Positions 22,501-33,664 of a stretch of 64,000 bases of DNA are shown piece by piece. The notes beneath the pieces are model-generated. The model did not search any database. It saw only the letters and a list, made by a program, of their open reading frames with translations, and was not told the DNA's origin. This stretch comes from Hypholoma sublateritium FD-334 SS-4. Taxonomy: Eukaryota; Basidiomycota; Agaricomycetes; Agaricales; Strophariaceae. The stretch covers positions 326,462-390,461 of the forward strand of contig KN817519.1 in NCBI GenBank assembly GCA_000827495.1. The letters are read 5' to 3'. A program made the translations under genes and the position numbers. Every line of letters begins with the position of its first letter. Positions within the stretch are counted from its first letter, which is position 1.

Positions 22501-23713
22501 CTTCAAGTGCCTCGACAACGCGCTCGCGCTCGCGGCGATCCTGTCGAACCGCGACCCGTTCATGGCGCCGCAACACATGAAGCAGATCGCGCAGGAGCGC
22601 AAGGAGTCGTGGGCGCCCGACGGGTACCGCTCGGACGCGCTCGCGACGCTGCGCGCGTTCAACGCGTGGTGGTCGCTCCAGTCGCGCGGCGACTACCACA
22701 CGGCGAACCGCTTCTGCATCGACAACTTCCTCGCGAAGCCGACGATGCTCCTCATCCAGAAGACGAAGGTGTCGCTCCTGCAGGCGATGTACCGCGCGGG
22801 CGTCATCGAGGTGTCGGCCGGCGGCCAGGTGTCCAGCTCGCGATACGACATCCCGCGCGACCTGACGGTGCCGTCGGCGCTCAATGTGAATAGCGACTCG
22901 TACCCGCTGCTGACCGCCCTTGTGGCTATCGCCTGCCAGCCCAAGTTCGGCATCAGGACCGGCGAGCGGACGTTCCGCACACAGAATGATAAGGTATGTT
23001 TTTCTGTTCACATTGATCCAGACATCTATTCTGACGCCGTGTAGGCCTGTATCATGCACCCTTCGAGTGTCAACCACCGCAAAAGCAACGCGCCGGATGC
23101 CGAGGCATCCCAACAAAAGCAGTTGTATGCCTTCGCAGAAAAGCGCCGCAACGACACGAGCGGCGGGCCCCCGACGACATACCTCGTCACCACCACGCGC
23201 ATCGACCCCCTGACATACGTCCTCTTCGGCGCGTACAACGTCGAAGTCGTCGACCGCGGCCTGGAGTGCGACGACTGGCTACCCGTCGTCGGCGATATCC
23301 GCACGCTCGACGACGTGCGCCGGCTGAAGAACTCGATCGAGGCGTGCATGCTGCGCGTGTTCGAGGGCATCACGATGAGCCGCGCGCGCGGCGGGCGCGT
23401 GCTGCCGGTGCTGCCGCGCGAGGTCGAGCACGAGTCCGAGTCGGAGGACGAGGAGCTCACGGACTACCGCCTCTCGTCGGAGGAGATCAAGGACCTCGAC
23501 ATCATGACGCGCGACATCGTCGGTATTTTGAATAGGTACGGCAGCGAGCGCATCGCGTCGCAGTCTGCGCAGCAGTCGCGCGCAGGGACGCCGACGGGCT
23601 CGCCGTTCGGGCGTAAGGCGCCCCTTGGCGGCGACATCCCGCCGTCGGGGTACTCGACGCCCGGCGCCTACCAGTCGCGCCCCAGCACGCCCAGCCGGCT
23701 GCGCAGGTACTAA
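19565..23713 (+). CDS. dsRBD-containing DEAH/RHA-type RNA helicase
   Basis: DExH-box helicase of the DHX9/DHX30/DHX36 group. Exons 19565..20115, 20169..20289, 20342..22993 and 23045..23713 give about 1330 aa. Two dsRBD-like modules come first (IGIGDHPEKKQAQNLAALSA; then LGSGPNKKAAQTTCYLDVTKY). The helicase core has motif I ATGSGKTTQIPQ, Ia TQPRRLAAISVA, II DEVHERD (DEVH rather than DEAH), III SAT, V TNIAETSITI and VI QRAGRAGR, followed by winged-helix/HA2 and an OB fold (CIMHPSSVN ... YLVTTTRID). The C terminus is Ser/Pro-rich. The N terminus MRLALLLRQRLRLL is basic-amphipathic, so mitochondrial targeting is possible; a second ATG lies at 19607. Intron 1 uses a GC donor. The body is very GC-rich. 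Confidence 0.9.
20116..20168 (+). other. GC-AG intron in the dsRBD-DEAH helicase gene
   Basis: A 53-nt intron with donor AG|GCGCGT and acceptor CCACAG. It is the only junction that keeps phase 2 on both sides and joins GDRRV to STVNIDIEPP, the dsRBD. No GT donor in this interval gives the right phase. A one-base sequence error is the alternative. Confidence 0.6.
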
Positions 23714-24146
23714 GTTGTAGAGCTGCGCCTATGGCTTTGCTTAGATAGAAGCAGTTTCTTGTATGTTACTTATATTAATATTCTCTTACCAGTCTTGCAC
23801 AATATATATATAATGTCCAGCTCACAGTTACTTTGGGTCTCGTTTTATCCAGACAATTTGGCGGAGCATTGCGAAGGGAGCAGGAGGAGAGACTCAGGAA
23901 CTGCGCCCGCCGCCGGAGTACTGACACGTGATCAATACTCGACGTGATGATCTGATTTCAGGGGAAGGCACCTGGCACTTGGTAAAGCAGCTTACTCAAA
24001 GTTTACCCTACTGACCTGTGGACGTCTGATCATCTTGACACTAACTCGAAATCGCAGCGGAAACCGACGCTGTCATCACCTGCTTGTCCAAGCCCACCAC
24101 ACTCTACTACTTATTACTTGACCCGGACTAATTCCTCTACTTCAAG
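23714..24146. other. Spacer between the helicase gene and AP-2 alpha
   Basis: About 430 bp with no gene. It contains a TA-rich run (TATATATATA near 23804..23813). GC content falls abruptly right after the helicase stop codon at 23713, marking the right boundary of the GC-rich block. The AP-2 alpha promoter must lie here. Confidence 0.5.
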
Positions 24147-27100
24147 ATGGCGACCAGCATGCGGGGGTTGACCCAGGTGGGCAGGATGGCTTCTGCGCTC
24201 AGCGCGCGCTGTGGCTCAACGCTTCTTAGTTCATCGCGGACATTCGTGGGGCCCGCGTGAAGGAACTGGAGGAAAAGAGGATAAACAAGGAGATGGCAAA
24301 CATTCGGAAGAAATTCAAAGGTCTGTGGCCACAACCTGTCCTGCTAAACTGTATTGACGCGACTTCCATGTGCAGATGGAAACTTGGACGGATACCAGAA
24401 GAAGAAGTAGGACGCCTCACTTCGCTTTATTTCCCTACTTACTGACCGGTGACGCCATTTCCAGATATGTTGCCAAGATCATCTTCACTTACATCCTGGG
24501 GTACAAAGTCGACGTCGGGCACATGGAGGCTATCAACCTCATCTCGAGCACTAAATATAGCGAGAAGCAGATTGTGAGCGCTGCACCTCTGCACTGGCTG
24601 TTGCGCTCAACGAACATCCTAGGGGTATCTGGCTGTGACGCTGCTAATAAACGAGAACTCGGATTTCCTGCGTCTGGTCGTTAACTCCATCCGCAAAGAC
24701 TTGGACTCGAACAACGAGGTCGATAACTGTCTTGCGCTGCATGCTATTGCGAATGTCGGAGGGAGCGAAATGGCAGAGGCGCTTGCGGAGGACGTCCACC
24801 GGCTGCTAATATCTCCGTGAGTGCCACCTGCTTCAGCTTGAACTGGCGACCCTTAAATGTCCCCACCAGCACGTCCCAGAGTTTTGTGAAGAAAAAGGCA
24901 GCGCTTACTTTGCTGCGACTGTATCGTAAACATCCTGAAGTTATACCCGCCGCGGAATGGGCCCTGCGAATTGTTTCTATAATGGACGACCAAGATCTGG
25001 TGAGGAATGTCCGTAATAACATAGAAAATACCAGAGTTTAAGACGTGCTTTTAGGGAGTGGTGATATGTGTAACAAGTCTGGTGATGGCACTTGCGCAGG
25101 ACCATCTAGATGAATACGCGGTCTGCTACATGAAAGCTGTGGATAGGCTCCAGCGGGTATGTTCATCTAAATTATGCTATCTAGTGCTCTTATCATATTT
25201 GCATAGCTTGTCATTGAACATGAATACTCCGCAACTTACGCATACTACAAAGTCCCATCACCGTGGCTACAAGTGAAACTCTTGCGATTGCTGCAATATT
25301 ACCCTCCACCTGGTTGGTGTTCATCTCAGATGCTATGTTATCGGTTCTCATTTTGTCGTGTATAGAGGACCCTACGCTGAGCTCCATCCTCCACCAAGTT
25401 TTGCAAACTATCATGAATAATTCTGCCGAGCCTACGCGAAATGTACAACATAATAATGCTCAACATGCCGTCCTCTTCGAAGCGATCTCCCTGGCTATCC
25501 ATATCGACACAAACTCCCCTCTGGTTGGAACGGCTGCTGTTCTCCTCGCAAGATTTATCTCGTCCAAGGAAACCAATGTACGATACCTGGGTCTGGACAC
25601 GATGGCGCATCTCGCCGCCCGAGCCGACTCTTTGGAACCGATCAAAAAGCACCAGAATACAATCATCTTATCCCTTCGCGATAAAGACATCTCCGTGCGA
25701 CGCCGTGCTTTGGACCTCCTCTACAGCATGTGTGATGTGGATAACTCGGAAATCATAGTCGGGGAGCTGCTTCGATACCTAAGAGTTGCCGATTACGCCC
25801 TCAGAGAAGAGATGGTGCTCAAGATTGCAATATTGACAGAGAAATATGCCAACTCCTATAAATGGTATGTCGATATGATCCTGCAGCTCATCAGCACTGC
25901 AGGGGAGCATGTCGGCGATGAGGTGTGGTACCGAGTTGTTCAGATTGTTACAAACACCGAGGATCTACAAGAATATGCTGCCAAGGCGGTTTTCGAACAT
26001 CTGAAGGCTCCATCAACCCACGAAAGTCTCGTTAAAGTTGGAGGTACGTCAGACAATTTGAATAATCCAAGCTCATATCAATGACCCTACTTTCAAGGTT
26101 ATATCCTGGGTGAATACGGACATCTCATTGCCAATGACGTGGGATATAGTCCCATGGAACAATTTCAGCTGCTACATTCGAAATCACAATTCTGTGTTGC
26201 GGCTACTCGTGCCCTTCTCTTATCCACCTATATCAAATGGGTGAACGTATTCCCGGAGATTAAACCGCAATTACTGAACATCTTTGAACGGTATCGCCAC
26301 GTTCTGGATGCTGAACTTCAGCAACGTGCCTGCGAATTCTTCGCTTTGGCTTCGCGCCCAGATGAGGACGAGTTTCTTCAAAATATATGCGAAGAAATGC
26401 CTCCTTTCCCACCACGGGCAAGTGCACTGTTGGGGAGCCTAAATCGCAAGCATGGTGATACTGGGGACAAACGAACGTGGGTACACGGTGGAAAAGAAGC
26501 CAACGCCGACCGCGAGCCAGCTGCAAAACGCAAGACTCTTGTCCCCGATCTTCCTGCAAAAGATGACGCTGCGACCAGTCCAGATACCGCGAACCATGAT
26601 ATTATGAGCTCGCTCGCCGGCTTGAACCTCTCATCACCTTCTACAAATTTACTCCCTTCTGTGCCACTTATAGATACAGTCGATAAGGGCCCGCGTCTCA
26701 CAGCGGGCCCGAACGTGGAGCGTTGGTTCGACAAGCTTACCTATACTGCGGAAGGTGTACTTTACGAGGACGTCCAGCTCCAGGTCGGCATCAAATCTCG
26801 TTATCAGGGCCACATTGGCCAACTGGCTGTTTATATTGGAAACAAAGTTGACGCCCCTCTCACGTCCTTCACAGCTACTGTGCATGTTGACGATTCAGAG
26901 GCATTATCGGTTTCATTTGCAAAGATACCCCCGAGCACTATTGCACAGCGCAGCCAGACACAACAACTGCTACATGTCGAATGCAAGAAACTCTTCACTA
27001 AACCACCTATCCTGACTGTCTCCTTCCTGGCTGGATCACATCAAACAATATCTATGAAGCTCCCAGTTGTTGTTACAAAATTCTTTGAACACGTCAAACT

Positions 27101-27522
27101 CGGACAATCAGACTTTTTCGAAAGGTGGAAACTAATAGGCGGAGAACGAGAAGCCCAAACTGTTTTCCCAATACACCTGACTGCTGCGGGTCATCTCGAT
27201 TTGACGAAGAACCGTCTAGTGGTATCCGGCCACCGGTTGAATGTATTGGAAGAGATAGACCCCAATCCAAATAATCTTGTCGCTGCGGGCGTGCTGCACA
27301 TGTCTATAGAAGGCAAAGTTGGATGCCTCCTGCGATTAGAACCAAATCGCGAAGCGAAGGTGATTTCTAAAATATTCAACTACTTCTGGTGTACTGATTT
27401 ATACACTGTAGCTATGTCGTCTAACTGTGCGAAGTACTTCTGGAGAGGTGGCAACAGAGGTCGAGAAACTAGTACAAAAACCGCTAATAGCAACTCCTGC
27501 CAATGGGCCACAGGCTTCGTGA
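24147..27522 (+). CDS. APL3: AP-2 adaptor complex, alpha-adaptin large subunit
   Basis: Large subunit of the clathrin adaptor AP-2, which binds PIP2 and cargo at the plasma membrane. Exons: 24147..24176, 24230..24320, 24376..24406, 24465..24573, 24623..24816, 24870..24999, 25055..25156, 25207..25312, 25366..26043, 26098..27359, 27412..27522, giving 947 aa. Landmarks: start [119 protein letters not shown] and [10 protein letters not shown]. These are followed by a hinge, an ear sandwich domain ([19 protein letters not shown]) and a platform ([10 protein letters not shown]). It is full-length, with five successive small exons at the 5' end. Convergent with the RasGAP gene (104 bp between stops). 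Confidence 0.96.
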
Positions 27523-27626
27523 ATAAATTACTGTTAAGAATGGATACATTAATCCGCGTCAGAAAGGAAAGGAATAAAGAAAGTCCCGCGAATAAATAAG
27601 GCGATATAATACATTTGGACTGGTCG

Positions 27627-30600
27627 TTAGCGCCTGAGTATCCCCCTGAGCAAACCCTTCTTGCGCTTTGCATGATCGTCGCCAGAATCGATGAGGGGGA
27701 TTTCTGCTGATGAGGACAATCGGCCAGGCGTCGACGCATCACGAATGACTCGGTGAGGAAAGGAGTCAATGGATGGTGATTTGTGATGCGGTATGGTTTG
27801 ATCATCCCATGGGCGTCTTTCATCCTTGGCCAGGGTGAAGATTCGTTGGCTGCTGGATGCATTCTCATTTCCAGCAAACATCTGCTGGTAACTTCTGTTT
27901 GATTCTGTCGGCGATGGTGCTGTCGATGGCCGCAGGGATTTCCGACGGCGAGTTGGTCGAGGACTTGTCGATATCACTGTACCTGTGACCTCCGGAATGG
28001 GCGAGCGAGGCATCTGCCTGTCGAGCGGCTCGGAAACCGTAGATCCAGTCACAATGGCACCTTGAATAGATGCGCGCCGCCCATTCTCCGACGCTAACTT
28101 TGTAGCAAGTTGGCTCACTCGAAAAATAGCCTCTTCTTCAACCTCGAAACATTTAGAGCAGAATTCGTCGACGGCCAGATCCGTGTCATCGCCTGTTCGC
28201 GGACGCGCACTCAACTCCCGGGAGCTTCGAATGACTGCTGAGGTGATAATGGCCAGATGTCGAGGGACATCCACAAGATGGGGAAGGTTGAGGATTGCTT
28301 CCCGGTCAAGTGTTGTCATGGTTTTTTTACGTTGTCGGAGGGCGTTAACAATTTGTAATCGATCATGACGGTTCATTTCTTCTGCTGTGTTGGTCGGCGC
28401 CATCATCTCATTTGCTGGCGTAGAGACAACGACTATATAATCAATCATGGCAGGAAGACTATCCCTCAGGAAATCTTGAACGCCCCTCATGAACGATTCC
28501 TTTTGCGCGCCCTGTTATTCATGTAAGATCGCATTTAATACAAATTTCTAAGGCGTAAGAAACGCACGGCATTCAAATTTGCTAGACTTTGGATGACTTT
28601 AGCAATCAGGGTTAAGCTCCGTTGTACGGGAAGACTCGGGAGGCCTAGAAGAGACAATGAAATGACGTTCGTAAAAGAAGAATGGGATGTTACACACCTG
28701 GGCATAGACCGAATAAATGGGGGTGAAGGATGGCAGGAACGATAAATCTTAGGAAACAGAAAGCTGATACACTTTGCCATGGCGCATAATTTTGATTAGT
28801 GTCTGTCGATGTTGGATCAGGACGATACCGCTGTTCAACCAGTTTGCGGATTGTTCTGAAAAGAATCCGCATCTCGCTACGTAAATCAGTACGTTGAACC
28901 ATCAAGAGCGCTTTAGAAAAATAAGTACTTGGGGCATTCTCCTCGGACGGAATGAATTTGGTTCCAAAATTCTTGACACCAGTATATGAGCAATTCAACA
29001 TTCCGTTCAACGGATTTGGACCCCTTTCCACTTCGCATGGGATCTACCTCTATTGCGACTTTCTCGGCGCAGAGTCTTCGCAAAACATTCCCAATGCTAG
29101 CTTCAAGGAATGCTTTTCCATACCATGTCATACATAGCTCAATCGTTTTCGTCAAAGTTGTATTTCCGCGAAATAAGGTGTGAGGTGCTTATACAGATGA
29201 GAACAAAATAACTGGAAAGATAAATGAACCTACACGAAGTGGATTTGTCAACTTCTCTTGTTGCATATTGCTGTATCTGTTCGATGGCAACGTTGGTGGC
29301 CACAGCGATGGAAATTAGCTGCGACGATATGGTCTTCAGTTTCAGGCGGCTTTCTAGGTCAGCCATCCAATCCAGAAAGCTCCTAGAATTACACGTCTGG
29401 CAAAAGATAAATGAGGCAGTAATATATAAAATGACTTGGAAAAGTATACCTGCAGAAGTTTCGCATATGATGAATACGGTAATATAATCTCTCTTACCGA
29501 GCCAATGAGTACGGATACAAACGAATAAAGTAGTGACTTACTCGTCCACCCGAATTTTCAGCCGCAATTCCCCGTATTGGGTGCCGGCTTGAAGAACGGG
29601 GAACCAGCCCTCTACAACATCTCCCCTGCGAAAATTCACTAATGAAATGCGCGTTGTTCCGACACAAGAAGGCTTGGTGAGCCTTTTCTCCTTCCAGACT
29701 ACAATATCCAAGGTCTCGAAGGGAGGTAGACTAGGGTACGTGAAGTTTTCGTGCCAATCGGGGGAGCCAAGTCCTCTCTTTACAGTTGTCCGACTGGAGA
29801 GAATATCATTGAGGTGGACCTCGCAGGAAATGTCGACATCGGCGCCTTCGTTTTCTGGGTTGGGGTCGCTGGTGGTGCCAGTGTCGTGCCGTGTAAGGCC
29901 TAGATTACGCCCTTGGATTATTGTCATCTCAACTTGGCGCCACATACGATACGAGCCGCCATCCGTTGGGAAGAACCATCGACCATATATTTCGGGAATT
30001 GCATAGGATTTGAGAAGCGCTTGCCAGGTTGAGCATGTATCAGCGTTAGCAAATTGAAGGTATATCGGTTCAGCTACAGTCGAGGAAGTCCAACGCTGCC
30101 CTCTGAAACACAATTATTGGTGAAAATCAACAAAGGAGAAACGGACGCACGCAATGCAGAATATGCCCAAACAATCCTTCCTATAAAACAGAGAGGTATC
30201 GGTTTGTCGTATATCAGTCTGGTTGAGTAGGTGGATGTAAACTGTTTGGTACAATATGCTCTCCTGACGCAGGAGTGAGTCAGTTAAACATTACCCCTGA
30301 ATGCTAGACAATAGATCGCACATCGACGTAAACATTGAGCAGACATCGGTCTCCCTCTTCCAACAGCCTACAAGTAGCAGATCTCCAGTGTCCAGCAGCA
30401 TTCAGGCTCTTTTGCAGCGCTAACCCAGTCGCAGCGGACTTCTCTGTCGTAGGGGCATCAGCGCCCAGTTAAGCAGTAGACGGCAAAGCAGCAAACCCTT
30501 GAATTTCGCGTCTTCATATGGTGTTGGCCCTCTTTTATCCGGTTTCTTTCGATCTGGAAGAGGCTATCTTGACTTTTAACACGAGGTCGCGCAGCAGAAA

Positions 30601-30726
30601 GGGAGATAGCCTTGCCTTTCTCAACGATGCCCCAGCAGCATTTGAAACGTACAACTCTACGGAGACGAGGAACTCTCGAGGTATCTCAGAGGACGTTGAA
30701 GGGTACTGATCCCAGGAATTCGACAT
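27627..30726 (-). CDS. PH-C2-RasGAP protein (Bud2/CLA2-like)
   Basis: GTPase-activating protein for a Ras/Rsr1-type GTPase, probably acting in polarity. Exons: 30726..30616, 30563..30497, 30443..30322, 30263..30151, 30102..29542, 29492..29450, 29396..29234, 29187..28929, 28876..28698, 28644..28568, 28511..27627 (859 aa). Domains in order: a PH module (LNAAGHWRSATCRLLEEGDR ... DCLGIFCIAGQRW ... TWQALLKSY), C2 (EMTIIQGRNLGL ... LDIVVWKEKRL), and RasGAP with the arginine-finger segment LFRGNTTLTKTIE, FCFLRFIVPAILHPHLF and VIQSLANLNA. A long basic/Ser-rich C-terminal tail ends KKGLLRGILRR. Intron 1 has a GC donor. The start ATG at 30726 is the first in frame after a TATA box. The assignment to Bud2 rather than another C2-RasGAP is by domain order. 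Confidence 0.88.
30564..30615 (-). other. GC-AG intron in the RasGAP gene
   Basis: A 52-nt intron on the minus strand (30615..30564) with the near-consensus GC donor AAG|GCAAGG and acceptor GATAG. It joins phase 0 to phase 0 and connects the N-terminal exon to PLPDRKKPDKRGP. Reading through hits a TAG/TAA in every useful frame. Confidence 0.65.
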
Positions 30727-30776
30727 AGCAGTCAAAGGAAAGACAATCGGAAACGGTGGGTTTCGATGGCCTTTAT

Positions 30777-30783
30777 TTTTATA
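30777..30783 (-). promoter_or_regulatory. TATA-like box of the RasGAP gene
   Basis: TATAAAA on the minus strand, about 50 bp upstream of the ATG at 30726. The positional fit is good; expression is not verified. Confidence 0.4.
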
Positions 30784-31337
30784 AGCTTGAGGTCATCTAT
30801 GTCGCAAGAAGAGATATTGAGCGCTCAAACTGGCCAAGCTTCGCGAGGCGTCGCCTGAGAAAAGGAATATTCCTGAATGGGGCAGACCCCTGCGGGAAGC
30901 ATGTGTTGAGATTACACTTTGTGGCGACGAATTGAGGCACCGGTCTACCGCCGGTTACCATCTGTTATCCCTCCATATCAGTATGAGGCTTTTCAGGGCT
31001 TTCAGGGAAATTCTACACTCCCTGGCCTCTTGATGCAACACTCAGATTGCCTCAGTTCGTTTCAAACATTATGTATTTGAAAAGCAGCAGTTCTCTGCAT
31101 GACCAATCCATAGATACATAAAGTATATATCCGCCATCCATTATGCGTATGTGTGTAGATGGCTTTTGTCGAAGGAGACTAATACGCATTCTATTATTAG
31201 TGCCAGGTGTAAGGTTCCAGGTATATAGGCGCATGTAATTCGTAATTATTCAACCCCATGGCAGAAAGAATTAATCCCGCTTCAAACTAGCAGTATAAAT
31301 TGGTTCAATAAGAGTCAGCCAAGGTAGGCCGGGGTGC
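30784..31337. other. Spacer between the RasGAP promoter and the elongase gene
   Basis: About 550 bp without a supported gene, between the RasGAP promoter and the elongase stop codon at 31338. Only short random frames are present. Confidence 0.5.
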
Positions 31338-32565
31338 TCACATAGTCCCGTTGGTAGTACCGTTTGCTTTCCCATTTGCGTGGCCGTTGGCCTGTCCGTT
31401 CGCCTGTCCGTTCGTGGTTGAAACCTTCTTGGCAGTCGGCTTCTTATATGTCTGGAAGTAGAAGTTGATAAACAGGAAAAGGTAGCTGGTCAGAAGGCCA
31501 CATCCAAAGAGGGCAGCCTTCTCAGAGCCAGCACAGTTCGCGATGTAGGGGAGTTTCGGGTAATACTTGGAGGCCATGCGCTCGTATGCTGTGCGAAATA
31601 ATTTAGCCTTAGTCATCTCGCCAGAAGTTTTGCAGCACTCACTTCCGAAATAGACTAAACCGATGTCAATGACGAACTGAGTTATCTGCATGGTTGTAAG
31701 ATATTTCTTCCACTGTGATTGCAGTCATCAGATGCAAGATCATTCCGCGTGGTGAGAAGGCGTACCCAGAATCTGGCACCTCCAGCCGTGGCGTAGTAAT
31801 AGTAGTCTACGGTAGATAGCAGTCAGACGTATGGCAAGTTGAGGCCTATGAAATCTCTTACACATGATGACATGGACAAGTAGGTTCAGCGTGATGACCG
31901 CCCAGGACTAAAATGGTGTCAGCGCGGAGGTTGGTAAAGCCGTGGAATTCCCACTCACAATGCTCGTCTTTCCGTTCAATTGAGTGTAGCAGAGAAGTGC
32001 AGTTGCCGAGTGGTGGAATACATGAAGGAACTCTGGTTAGGGATAAACATCCGAGGAAAACGAAGTTTAGAGACATAAATAGCACGTACGGAGGGGCTTC
32101 TTCTTGAGGGTAAGGAATATCGTGTCCAAGAGCTCAATGTACTTGAATGAGTAGTTGACGATATAATAGAACTCCATCCGCTAATAGTTGGAGCGTATTA
32201 GAAATCAAAAACGCGTCTAGGATTGCGAAAACACTAACGGGCGTCCAGGAGTCTTCTGCGCAAAGTGCATTGTGCAGTCCGTGTTTCCACCATATAGGCA
32301 AGATTTCCTCGAGCATCAACACGAGCAATAAAGCACTTCCGGAGCTCAAGAATACATTGTGTATTTGGAATAGGCCTGTTAGCTTGAATGGTTGTCGGTT
32401 TTTCATGAACGCTTGGATCGAAAAGATGGTGACGAGGTAGGTGACTAGCGCCGAAAGAACAGCCTTGTCGGTAGAGAGCGGGGTAGTGCCAACGACATAG
32501 GTATACAAATGTGTCGGAAGACGGTAAGGTATGTTTGCCAGAAGCAGGTCTGCAAGAGGAGCCAT
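31338..32565 (-). CDS. ELO-family very-long-chain fatty acid elongase
   Basis: ER 3-ketoacyl-CoA synthase that adds two carbons from malonyl-CoA. Exons: 32565..32239, 32180..32090, 32032..31959, 31907..31862, 31806..31766, 31712..31643, 31588..31338 (299 aa). Signatures in order: [32 protein letters not shown], the catalytic histidine box HVFHHSAT (HxxHH), [22 protein letters not shown] and [16 protein letters not shown]. These are followed by a last hydrophobic segment ([16 protein letters not shown]), with seven or so membrane helices overall. The C terminus is an unusual Asn-Gly repeat tail instead of a plain dilysine signal, although lysines sit just upstream of it. Which chain length it makes (yeast Elo1/2/3-like) cannot be told from sequence alone. 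Confidence 0.94.
31344..31412 (-). repeat. Asn-Gly-Xaa-Ala tandem repeat coding region
   Basis: About five tandem copies of a 12-nt unit encode [15 protein letters not shown] and then NGTTNGT at the extreme C terminus of the elongase. The unit has drifted at the third amino acid. Confidence 0.7.
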
Positions 32566-32971
32566 TACAACGAGTCGAAAGGTGGAACGAAAGAGAACAG
32601 GCTGCCAGCGATCGCCCTGCCGAAATTTGAACAATCAGCCGTTTGGGGTGTAACGCGTGACTGTAACGCGTCCAACCCATGTGTTTTACCCGTACATTTC
32701 TGACGAACCAAGTTGAAGTTAACAGTCAGCCACATCACGGCTCGCATGTGAGATGTCCTTTTCACTCCGGCAGAGACGTCCAAATTTTGTCCAAACTATG
32801 TACATACCCCACCGCGGTGGAGTTATTGATACACAACATTCTTACGTACATAAAAGTACACGAAAAGCCCCTAAAAGCCCACTGCAATCAAAAACAAAGT
32901 CTATGTAATGATCAAACATGGTCCACTATTGAGATCGACGAGCGTAACTTGTTCTCTGCATCAGTCAATTT
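32566..32971. other. Spacer upstream of the elongase gene
   Basis: About 400 bp between the elongase ATG and the 3' end of the RING-like candidate, both on the minus strand. No gene was recognised. It should contain the elongase promoter. A palindromic CCACCGCGGTGG lies near 32809..32820. Confidence 0.45.
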
Positions 32972-33664
32972 TTAGTCGCCAGTACTTGCAAGGACAGTGC
33001 CACAGTGCAAAACAAGAAATTTACCTTTTTAGGTTTTCTTTGGAATCTTGAAGTTGCTGTAAAACATCAACGTCTATTGGTTTGTGACAGACGAGGCACA
33101 GCGATGAACTCGACGGAGCCAGAGAATATGAGGCGGAGATCTGATTACAACGGATGCAAAATAAGCACATGCCATGATTTCTGTTGGGGCAAACCCGCAT
33201 AATTGAACAAACATACCCCTAAAGAACGCAGCGATTGCAAAAGGTCGTGGATAAACAGAAGAAACCTTGAGCGCAATTCTTGGTGATCATAGAGGTCGAG
33301 GCCTGGGAAGGATGATATAGATTGACCTGTGTTTGCTCATAGGAAAATCATCACATACACATGTCCGATGAATTCCACGTAGGAATTGTACAGTACAGTC
33401 GTACTGAGTTTGTTCCGGATCCCAGTGTCAGCCTGTCGATATGTCAAGGAACGCGGTCAGCGAGTATATCGAATATCCCAGTAAGCAACACACTTCGTGA
33501 ACGATGCCACAGCATCATGTAGGCTCCCCAGCTAGAATAACGAACGATCAGATCAACAGATACTGACATTGGTCGAAGAGATAGCTGACTTCTTGTGGTT
33601 TAGCCTGCTGAAAAGGGGTATCCTTCTGCGATAATGTGGCCGACTGAGGGAAGACAGAGATCAT
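32972..33664 (-). CDS. Candidate small RING-like zinc-binding protein, structure unresolved
   Basis: The 3' part is convincing: an exon 33218..33025 encodes a cysteine/histidine array (RVCPNRNHGMCLFCIRCN ... LCLVCHKPID) followed by a helix LQQLQDSKENLK. It joins in phase to a last exon 32984..32972 ending STGD-stop. The C-x4-H-x2-C-x2-C ... C-x2-C order is RING-like. The 5' part is tentative: ATG 33664 (MISVFPQSATLSQ), exon 33531..33493 (LGSLHDAVASFTK), exon from 33432 (ADTGIRNKLS) and a segment FPGLDLYDHQELRS. The joint into the zinc exon is off by one base at a G run, and an alternative frame carrying a CNRC pair meets a TAG at 33221..33219. It could be a real gene with a sequence error, a different splice form, or a decaying gene. 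I do not recognise the family. Confidence 0.45.

Noticed and set aside
21803..23116. Minus-strand open frame of more than 430 codons
   Set aside because: It is an antisense shadow of the GC-rich helicase gene; Arg/Glu/Val-rich with no domain, while the plus strand carries all helicase motifs.
13000..23713. GC-rich block as a horizontally transferred island
   Set aside because: All its genes are conserved eukaryotic families with ordinary fungal introns, and no mobile-element borders are visible.
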